64,000 bases of DNA, from positions 1 to 64,000 of the forward strand of contig NZ_CP028036.1 in assembly GCF_005491205.1 (NCBI RefSeq), read 5' to 3'. This DNA is from Nissabacter sp. SGAir0207. GTDB lineage: Bacteria > Pseudomonadota > Gammaproteobacteria > Enterobacterales > Enterobacteriaceae. Positions 58,417 through 64,000 of this stretch are shown piece after piece. Each line of letters starts with the position of its first letter. Position 1 is the first letter of the stretch. A program made the position numbers and the translations under genes. A model generated the notes under the pieces. The model was not told the origin of the DNA, did no database searches, and was given only the letters and a program-made list of their open reading frames with translations.

Positions 58417-59447
58417 TGAGCAAACGCAAAGGCCGCAAGGCACTCCCTTCACCGCAGGTCGCCCCGGCCACCGCCGCCGGCCCGCAGGCGTTCAGCTTTG
58501 GTGAGCCAACGCCGGTGATGGACAAGCGCGACATTCTGGATTATGCCGAGTGCATCGGCAACGGGCGCTGGTATGAGCCGCCGGTGAGCTTTCACGGCCT
58601 GGCAAAAAGCCTGCGATCGGCGGTGCATCACAGCTCACCGATTTATGTGAAGCGCAACATTCTGGCTTCGACCTTTATCCCGCACCCGCTGCTGACGCAG
58701 CAGGAATTTAGCCGCATGGCGCTGGATTACCTGGTATTCGGCAATGCCTTTATGGAGCTGCGTAAAAATGCCCTGGGTAAGCCGCTGCGCCTGGAGAACT
58801 CGCCGGCCAAGTTTACCCGCCGGGGCATTGAGGAGGGAGCATACTGGTTTGTGCATGACTGGAAGGAGCCGCACGCCTTTGCGCCGGGCAGCGTGTTTCA
58901 TCTGGTAGAGCCGGACATTAATCAGGAGCTGTACGGCCTGCCGGAATACCTCAGCGCGCTGAATTCGGCCTGGCTGAATGAGTCGGCCACGCTGTTTCGT
59001 CGCAAGTACTACCAGAACGGCGCACACGCGGGGTACATCCTGTATATGACCGACGCCGCGCAGAGCAGCAGCGACGTGGAGCGGATGCGCCAGGCGATGC
59101 GCGACACCAAAGGGCTGGGGAACTTCCGCAACCTGTTCATGTACGCGCCGAACGGCAAGCCGGACGGCATCAAGATTTTACCGCTCAGCGAGGTCGCCAC
59201 CAAAGACGACTTTTTCAACATCAAGAAGGCCAGCCGCGACGACCTGTTAAGCGCGCACCGCGTGCCGCCGCAGATGATGGGCATTATCCCGGACAACTCC
59301 GGCGGCTTTGGGGATGCGGTAAAGGCGGCGCAAGTGTTTGTGCGCAATGAGCTGACGCCGCTACAAGAGCGCATGAAAGAGCTGAATAGCTGGCTGGGGC
59401 AGGAGGTGATCACCTTCAGGCCATATAGCCTCGAAATTGAAAACTAA
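58416..59447 (+). CDS. Q: Portal protein Q
   Basis: A 343-residue portal protein (344 in P2), with GEPTPVMDKRDILDYAECIGNGRWYEPPVSFHGLAKSLRSAVHHSSPI read in pieces and LSAHRVPPQMMGIIPDNSGGFGD. It overlaps P by 1 bp. It is the vertex where DNA enters the head. Confidence 0.95.
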   Translation: MSKRKGRKALPSPQVAPATAAGPQAFSFGEPTPVMDKRDILDYAECIGNGRWYEPPVSFHGLAKSLRSAVHHSSPIYVKRNILASTFIPHPLLTQQEFSRMALDYLVFGNAFMELRKNALGKPLRLENSPAKFTRRGIEEGAYWFVHDWKEPHAFAPGSVFHLVEPDINQELYGLPEYLSALNSAWLNESATLFRRKYYQNGAHAGYILYMTDAAQSSSDVERMRQAMRDTKGLGNFRNLFMYAPNGKPDGIKILPLSEVATKDDFFNIKKASRDDLLSAHRVPPQMMGIIPDNSGGFGDAVKAAQVFVRNELTPLQERMKELNSWLGQEVITFRPYSLEIEN

Positions 59448-59475
59448 ACATTAACGGCTCTACTTAGAGCCGCTT

Positions 59476-60171
59476 TTACTCCTTACCGTGTCGCGCGGCC
59501 CTTCTATTCATAGCCTCTTTCGTTCGCGCTGGTTCAGTATAAATTCTTTCAAGAAATATCCGTGTAAAATCCTCTAAATCTAACGCTGAAGCTTGATCTA
59601 AAATACCTTCATGAGCACCATCATTCCCATCATTTTTTACGCATTCCGCTAAGTCTCGCAGTGCGCTAGGCACTATATTTTTATCAAAAAGCCACTCCAT
59701 GCGAAGCCCTAAGCTACGGCGTACTTTTGCCGATGGCTCATCGCCATCCGGAAGGAGTCCTTTAGTTGCAAAATCAAGGCAAAGACGAAACATGGTTGCG
59801 GCTGCATTATAACAATGAATGCTCAGGCACTTTGATCCTTCATTAAATGCAGCCTCTATGTGAGAAGGCAAATGTTTTGGAGAAGGAGTAATCGCTAAAT
59901 CTGCAGGTGTAATAACACCAATAACCTTACAAGCACTGGACACATTATAATCTGCAGTTCGCCATTCAACAGCAGCTGGTGAATAAAATTGCTCTCTTCG
60001 ACTCACCTCGAATATCGAACTCTTATAACAGGCTTTGCACATACCAACTATTTCAGCGGTTGGCCGAAGATCTGGGTCAATTTCATCTTTAAATGGAGTT
60101 CCTCCAAAGATAGTAAAAGTAATATTCTTAGCATTACAGCGCTGGCAATCACTCACTAAAAATGCTGGCAT
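59476..60171 (-). CDS. DUF4145-type protein, cargo in the Q-cos site
   Basis: A 231-residue protein. A zinc-ribbon-like start has two CxxC pairs (C9/C12 and C45/C48). The C-terminal part (about 100-215), with HIEAAFNEGSKCLSIHCYNAAATMFRLCLD and DLAECVKNDGNDGAHEG, is typical of DUF4145. The DNA is clearly AT-richer than Q and gpA, and the gene runs opposite to Q. It sits between Q and cos. In P2-like phages this place often carries genes that stop other phages, so a defence role is possible but not shown. Confidence 0.8.
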   Translation of the reverse strand: MPAFLVSDCQRCNAKNITFTIFGGTPFKDEIDPDLRPTAEIVGMCKACYKSSIFEVSRREQFYSPAAVEWRTADYNVSSACKVIGVITPADLAITPSPKHLPSHIEAAFNEGSKCLSIHCYNAAATMFRLCLDFATKGLLPDGDEPSAKVRRSLGLRMEWLFDKNIVPSALRDLAECVKNDGNDGAHEGILDQASALDLEDFTRIFLERIYTEPARTKEAMNRRAARHGKE

Positions 60172-60255
60172 TTATCAAGACCTCTATTAAGAATTTTTTT
60201 ATATTATAAGATAAACGCTTTCATTAAGCAGCCATGTTTGCACTCTCTGCGCGCA

Positions 60256-60274
60256 ATGCTATCCCCGCCACGCC
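60256..60274. other. Cohesive end site, cos
   Basis: The reverse strand reads GGCGTGGCGGGGATAGCAT, a near copy of the 19-base cohesive ends of P2 and 186 as I recall them. The place, beyond Q and before gpA, is where cos lies in P2-like prophages. It is the cut point for DNA packaging. Confidence 0.72.
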
Positions 60275-60321
60275 TGCCCGCTTTGTGCATCGCTTTTCAT
60301 GCAGGTGCAAAACCCAATAAA

Positions 60322-60345
60322 AAAGGCCCCAGCCTTGGAGCCTTT
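60322..60345 (-). terminator. Stem-loop near cos
   Basis: AAAGGC (60322-60327) pairs with GCCTTT (60340-60345), with a CCA/TGG pair inside. An A-run on the plus strand gives a T-run on the minus strand. It may end the minus-strand transcript of gpA and the small gene. Confidence 0.5.
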
Positions 60346-60451
60346 GACGTTCGTCAGCATGATGCGCTACATGCAGATCCATGCACTTATGCATGCACCG
60401 CTAAATTTTCCCCGCCCCCTCAAGAAGTAGTTTCTTGGCTCTCTTTTTTGT

Positions 60452-60634
60452 TCATTGTTTAGCCGTGAAAGCCACCTGAAAACCGCCGCCCTGCAAGGCC
60501 ATACCCTGCGCCAAATCAGCGATTAAATTTAATGCAATCTCCCGATCCCTTTCTTGCACTACCTTCTCAGCGGCAAGACGCGCAATCAACTCCACCCGTT
60601 CAAGTACTACCTGCGCTTTTAACTCGTCATCCAT
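60452..60634 (-). CDS. Small phage protein of unknown function
   Basis: A 60-residue, mostly helical protein rich in Glu, Ala and Leu. The ATG at 60634 has a strong AAGGGGGGAG upstream. It lies between cos and gpA, where P2 relatives have small genes. I do not recognise a function. Confidence 0.6.
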   Translation of the reverse strand: MDDELKAQVVLERVELIARLAAEKVVQERDREIALNLIADLAQGMALQGGGFQVAFTAKQ

Positions 60635-60777
60635 AAAACTCCCCCCTTTTTATTAGTACTGTTTATGCATACAGTAGCATAGCCATGCTGATTTATAAAA
60701 GAAATTTGACAAAACGCTTCATAATCAATTATCTGTCTGATACTAAAGCCAAACTTTACCCGCTTGTTAGATTGTGG

Positions 60778-63021
60778 TTATTTTTTGGTAGCACTCTCTG
60801 CTAATCGCTTGAACCTGACGAGTATCTGCGCGGCATCAGGCTTTTTGACAGAAGTAGGAGCGCTGAATACCTCACCACTATAGGTGCCTCGCACCCATAA
60901 CCCATTTATTTTCGTGCTAATGCCACTTACTACCCGCACGGCTAAAGCCCGGCTGATGGTTTCGCCGGTTGTATCCTTAATCTCACCAATGGCCCGCTCA
61001 CAGGCGGCTTCAACAGCAGCCGATCGCCGGTGCATTTTTGGTGCTTTCTTAACCTTGCTTTCCCTTACCCGGTTCAAAAGCTGTCGCTGCGCTTTCCTGT
61101 CCAGGCCGGTAAAGTCGATCTCTTGATAACTTTCCGGTTTCATCATGTCCTCACACCCTTCTCTCTCCGTACAGTTATTGACAGAACTCCGAGAGGGCGC
61201 GGGCGCGCCCTGAAGGTCAACCCCCAGGTCAACGGCACGCTTCGGCACAATCTTCCACTGCGTCAGACGCGTGAGAATCGGCGAGCCATCACCTACCAAT
61301 GAGGCATACAGCCCCTGGATGCGGTGAGTTTCCTCGCCGTACTCATTAAGGTCGGTCGCAGGTTGATACCAGGTGCGTACGGCCAGATCATCACGGCGCA
61401 CAAACGGGCCGCCCTGGGCGTTCACGTAGGCCGCCCAATCACCCGCATCAGCAGCATCATGCGCGGCGGCAAACTCAACACACAGCCCGTGGGCGGTTTC
61501 GCTGTCTGCCATGCGGCGCAGCTCACGGTAAACCGTGACCGGCGCGCCACCGACGAACTGAAACTGACGGATACGCCAGCGGGCCGCCCAGGCAGACACC
61601 GAGGCGGCAGAGTCTTTGAGCAGCTTCCCGCTTTCATCATCCAGCTCATCATCAAGGGCATAGCCATCAATGTTTTTGCTGATGTATTTCGCCACGTAGC
61701 CCGTTGCGCTCCCCTTCTCCGGGTCGATAGCCTCGGCATGAAAGCGGGCCTTGCGAGCCTTATCACTGGTCAGCTCATGCGCGTCTTGCTCACTGGCATA
61801 ATCGCGCAGAATGGTGCGCACGCGATCCACGTCGCCCGGCAGCATGAACATCAGCATGTGCCAGTGCGGGGTCGCGTCGTGGTGTGGTTCAGCTACGCGG
61901 ATGCCAAAAATGCGAATGTCTTCGCGGTGAAGCTTGGCGCGGGCCTTTTCCCATACCCGGCGCAGATAGCGCTGGGTTTCTGCCGGGCTGGCGCCGTTCC
62001 ATTTGCGGTTACGGTGGCCGGTCTTGATGGTGGCGTGATAACGGGCCGGCGCGGTCAGGGTGTAGAACTCCCCCACGTAGCCCATTTCATTACAGATATT
62101 TTCAAAGCCGCGGATACGCGTCATTAGCTCACAGCGCCGGATCGCCGGATTGGCAACACTGCCATCATATTTGTCGATAAGGCTGATGCGGTTGCCCTCC
62201 TCGTCCTCCAGCTCCATGCCCTTGAGAAAGTCACGCGTGCGGCGCTTCTGCTCGCGCCACTCATGCACGGTCATGTTGCTGGCGTAGGGCGTCATCTTTT
62301 TGCTGACGTTCGCGAGTGCGATGTGAATATGCTCGCGCCATTCTGCCGCCACGCGACGCAGCCGATTCAACCACCAACGATCCGACTTCATTTTCAGGAT
62401 GGCCGGGGTCACTTCGTCTTCATTGAATAACTTGCCGGTCACACGTTCCCACTGCGGCGCATCCTGGCCCAGCAGGCGGGTGATGCGGGCGGCGGCCATA
62501 TACATGCAGAACAGCACTTTGTAATCCGAGGCATGATGAGTCTCCTCGTTAACCTGGATCAGCTCGCTGGTAATGAAGTTGGCAATGTCGCCGGCCAGCA
62601 GGTCAATGTCGGCGCGGGCCAAATCCGGCAGGCGGTTAAAACGGCGCATCAGTTGGATCAGCTGCACATCGGCGGTGGTGTTGGCCGGGCGCTGGAATGA
62701 CGTTGCAGCAAAGTGCTGCGGATCATTCAGGGTCAGGCTGTACTTCTGGCTAATCAGCTCAAGGCGCGGCAATGTCCGCTCGACAAAGGTCTTCGTCAAG
62801 TAGGCATTGGCTCGCTGAACTCCGTGCGTGCTCTCCAGCTCACTGGTGCGGCGGGTGACATCCAGCTTCACGATGTTGGGCTGCACGCTCAGCAGCGCCT
62901 GCGCATGTGAAAGCGCCGCGATCATCTTGTCGCGGCGGTGGGTTTCCTGATGGGTCAGGTAAGGACTGGCGATGGCCTCCCGTGGCGCATTCCACGGGTA
63001 GGCATACTGTTGTTCGCTCAT
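60778..63021 (-). CDS. A: Replication initiation endonuclease (P2 gpA)
   Basis: A 747-residue HUH endonuclease. The metal-binding HxH-type motif is in EPHHDATPHWHMLMF and the two-tyrosine motif is YVAKYISKN. It nicks the phage origin to start rolling-circle replication. I chose ATG 63021 (MSEQQYAYPW), which overlaps the stop codon of the upstream gene by 1 bp; the in-frame ATG at 63054 is inside that gene. The length matches P2 gpA (761). Confidence 0.94.
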   Translation of the reverse strand: MSEQQYAYPWNAPREAIASPYLTHQETHRRDKMIAALSHAQALLSVQPNIVKLDVTRRTSELESTHGVQRANAYLTKTFVERTLPRLELISQKYSLTLNDPQHFAATSFQRPANTTADVQLIQLMRRFNRLPDLARADIDLLAGDIANFITSELIQVNEETHHASDYKVLFCMYMAAARITRLLGQDAPQWERVTGKLFNEDEVTPAILKMKSDRWWLNRLRRVAAEWREHIHIALANVSKKMTPYASNMTVHEWREQKRRTRDFLKGMELEDEEGNRISLIDKYDGSVANPAIRRCELMTRIRGFENICNEMGYVGEFYTLTAPARYHATIKTGHRNRKWNGASPAETQRYLRRVWEKARAKLHREDIRIFGIRVAEPHHDATPHWHMLMFMLPGDVDRVRTILRDYASEQDAHELTSDKARKARFHAEAIDPEKGSATGYVAKYISKNIDGYALDDELDDESGKLLKDSAASVSAWAARWRIRQFQFVGGAPVTVYRELRRMADSETAHGLCVEFAAAHDAADAGDWAAYVNAQGGPFVRRDDLAVRTWYQPATDLNEYGEETHRIQGLYASLVGDGSPILTRLTQWKIVPKRAVDLGVDLQGAPAPSRSSVNNCTEREGCEDMMKPESYQEIDFTGLDRKAQRQLLNRVRESKVKKAPKMHRRSAAVEAACERAIGEIKDTTGETISRALAVRVVSGISTKINGLWVRGTYSGEVFSAPTSVKKPDAAQILVRFKRLAESATKK

Positions 63022-63224
63022 CACCGGGCGTAGGCTTCGCGGGTTGCTTGGCAACTGACGCAGGTGACCACGCCCATTACTGCGCGGCGACGGGCTTCAG
63101 GGATCACGCCTTCACAATCTTCGCAGAAAAAAGCGCTGCTACGTTGCGGGCGGCTGATTGCCACGGCCAGGTGATGAGCCAAGTTTTCGGCGACTTGCTG
63201 TTGAGCCAGATCCATTGTGTCCAT
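63021..63224 (-). CDS. TraR/DksA-type zinc-finger protein
   Basis: A 67-residue protein with four cysteines (CEDC and CVSC) in the TraR/DksA C4 zinc-finger layout. Such small proteins are common next to gpA in P2-like phages and may alter host RNA polymerase. It overlaps gpA and the next gene by 1 bp each. Confidence 0.82.
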   Translation of the reverse strand: MDTMDLAQQQVAENLAHHLAVAISRPQRSSAFFCEDCEGVIPEARRRAVMGVVTCVSCQATREAYAR

Positions 63225-63457
63225 CAGTGCAGCTCCGCCGCCTGAAGGTTAATGCGCTCGGCTTCAGCGCGCAGCAGCTCTGCCGCCTCAACATAACTCA
63301 ACTGGCGTGAGGTGATGCGCGCCGCCAGGCTGTCGAGTCTGGCCGCCATTGCTTCGGCGCGGTTGCGGCGCTCATCAAGGCGGGTCTGCTCAAGCAGGTT
63401 AAAAAACCCTGCATCATCATTACCGGTTTCAATATTCAATACTTGTTTATTACGCAT
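63224..63457 (-). CDS. DUF2732-type phage protein
   Basis: A 77-residue protein with LLEQTRLDERRNRAEAMAARLDSLAARIT and LSYVEAAELLRAEAERI, typical of DUF2732 proteins in P2-like early regions. It overlaps the TraR-like gene by 1 bp. The function is unknown. Confidence 0.78.
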   Translation of the reverse strand: MRNKQVLNIETGNDDAGFFNLLEQTRLDERRNRAEAMAARLDSLAARITSRQLSYVEAAELLRAEAERINLQAAELH

Positions 63458-63521
63458 GTTATTTTCCTGAATTTTGGCAATAGAATGCCCGGCGAGTTAA
63501 CGCCATTATTTAAATTTGGGG

Positions 63522-63863
63522 TTAATTAGGGAGTGATAACCGCTTAGGGAATAAACTCACAACTGCACGAAAATGGTTCATTGCACGGATAAGCGCGGCC
63601 TTTTCATCAGTGGTCAGCTCACTGTATGCAACGTCGTGGCGCTCGGTTTTAATATTTGCCAGATAAAAAATAGCGCTCAATGCTCTTTTATTATCTTGGT
63701 AATTAATATCGGTCACATCACGCATCTCAGCGAAAAAGCGCGCAATACTTTTCTCATTATCACAGCCCCACAGGGTCGCACGTAATGACGCCACTTTATT
63801 TAAACCGGCGGCACGCTCTCCGGCGCTCATTTCCACAAGGGCGGCAGCAGCTTCAATAGCCAT
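63522..63863 (-). CDS. DUF5347-type phage early protein
   Basis: A 113-residue protein of the DUF5347 type, with SAGERAAGLNKVASLRATLWG and ARFFAEMRDVTDINYQDNKRALSAIFYL. ATG 63863 has AAAGGA at a good distance; the frame to 63956 overlaps the fil-like gene without need. The function is unknown. Confidence 0.75.
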   Translation of the reverse strand: MAIEAAAALVEMSAGERAAGLNKVASLRATLWGCDNEKSIARFFAEMRDVTDINYQDNKRALSAIFYLANIKTERHDVAYSELTTDEKAALIRAMNHFRAVVSLFPKRLSLPN

Positions 63864-64000
63864 GATGATTCCTTTATTTTCGCATTGCGATGCTGGGTGA
63901 GAGTGGTTTGTTGCCAGGCGGGGTGCCAGCGCTTGCCTTGCTTCCCCATGATCCAACCGTGACCATAAGAGGGTGACGGGCTTTGCCGCGTTAATAACGG
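63827..64000 (-). CDS. Fil-like phage filamentation protein (partial)
   Basis: The C-terminal 57 codons of a gene that continues past the window edge. The reading ..LLTRQSPSPSYGHGWIMGK and QGKRWHPAWQQTTLTQ, ending ESSWLLKLLPPLWK, resembles the phage filamentation Fil/DUF2724 group as I recall it. The stop codon (63827-63829) lies inside the start of the DUF5347 gene, a 37-bp overlap. Start and full length are outside the window. Confidence 0.65.
   Translation of the reverse strand, partial: PLLTRQSPSPSYGHGWIMGKQGKRWHPAWQQTTLTQHRNAKIKESSWLLKLLPPLWK

Larger units (their letters stand above)
38550..64000. mobile_element. P2-family prophage (partial, right end outside window)
   Basis: Gene order from the edge inward is ogr, D, U, T, E, FII, FI, cargo, G, H, I, J, W, V, S, R, lysC, lysB, lysozyme, holin, X, L, M, N, O, P, Q, DUF4145 cargo, cos, small gene, A and early genes, as in P2 read backward. 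The left edge is at about 38,530-38,560 in a Cache/GGDEF-type gene. Integrase, repressor and cox are not in the window and must lie beyond 64,000. The structural genes look intact. Whether it can be induced is unknown. Confidence 0.92.

Noticed and set aside
60238..60462. A plus-strand frame of 74 codons across cos
   Set aside because: It overlaps the cos site and a stem-loop. The better gene here is on the minus strand at 60452-60634.
1..64000. CRISPR arrays, insertion sequences, rRNA or tRNA genes
   Set aside because: No direct-repeat array of CRISPR type, transposase gene or structural RNA gene was found on reading both strands.

Overview
The window looks like DNA from an enterobacterium (order Enterobacterales, probably near Serratia/Yersiniaceae). 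The evidence is a sorbitol operon in the E. coli gene order, a class A beta-lactamase with the CTX-M/FONA-type CSTSK motif, a PQQ glucose dehydrogenase and a P2-family prophage. The species cannot be fixed from the sequence. Most of the DNA is GC-rich. AT-rich islands mark a toxin-antitoxin pair, a plasmid-type origin and two prophage cargo sites.

Region 1 (1-31.8 kb) is metabolic. It holds a LysR gene; the srlAEBDMR sorbitol PTS operon with two near-identical candidate SrlR operators; a ZapE/AFG1-type ATPase; a small unknown protein; an alpha/beta hydrolase; gcd (PQQ glucose dehydrogenase); an SDR with a divergent LysR; a BrnTA-like toxin-antitoxin pair; the beta-lactamase; an operon of SDR, ACS-family transporter and split transketolase with a divergent GcvA-like LysR; an NfsA-like oxidoreductase; a three-gene FAD gluconate 2-dehydrogenase; a PiT phosphate transporter; and a LysR-FMO-SDR-MHS transporter group. 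Gcd plus gluconate dehydrogenase would make gluconate and 2-ketogluconate in the periplasm, and the phosphate transporter follows directly.

Region 2 (about 31.8-38.5 kb) carries a plasmid-type replicon: a Rep_3 initiator, four 22-bp-spaced iterons plus six dispersed copies, an AT-rich stretch, DnaA-box-like sites, ParA and a small ParB-like protein, and repeated TTGGTACTA elements with a long palindrome. So the window is probably part of a megaplasmid or chromid, or of a chromosome with an integrated plasmid. Next to par is a diguanylate-cyclase-type gene cut off after its Cache sensor.

Region 3 (about 38.55 kb to the window end) is a P2-family prophage that runs off the right edge. It is inserted in that sensor gene. 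In coordinate order it has ogr, D, U, T, E/E' (with a T TTT TTG frameshift site), FII, FI, a cargo site, tail fibre assembly, H, I, J, W, V, S, R, lysC, lysB, lysozyme, holin, X, L, M, N, O, then P and Q on the other strand, a second cargo site with a DUF4145 gene, cos, gpA and early genes up to a fil-like gene cut by the window edge. Integrase, repressor and the other attachment site must lie beyond 64,000.

The most interesting points are: the DUF4145 gene in the Q-cos-A site where P2-like phages carry anti-phage genes; the G-FI site holding a DUF1508 gene and a fossil of a second FII gene; the DUF1508 relative outside the prophage; a lysozyme with the P1 Lyz disulfide-caging cysteine pattern; the repeat-rich replicon; and the paired operators of several operons.
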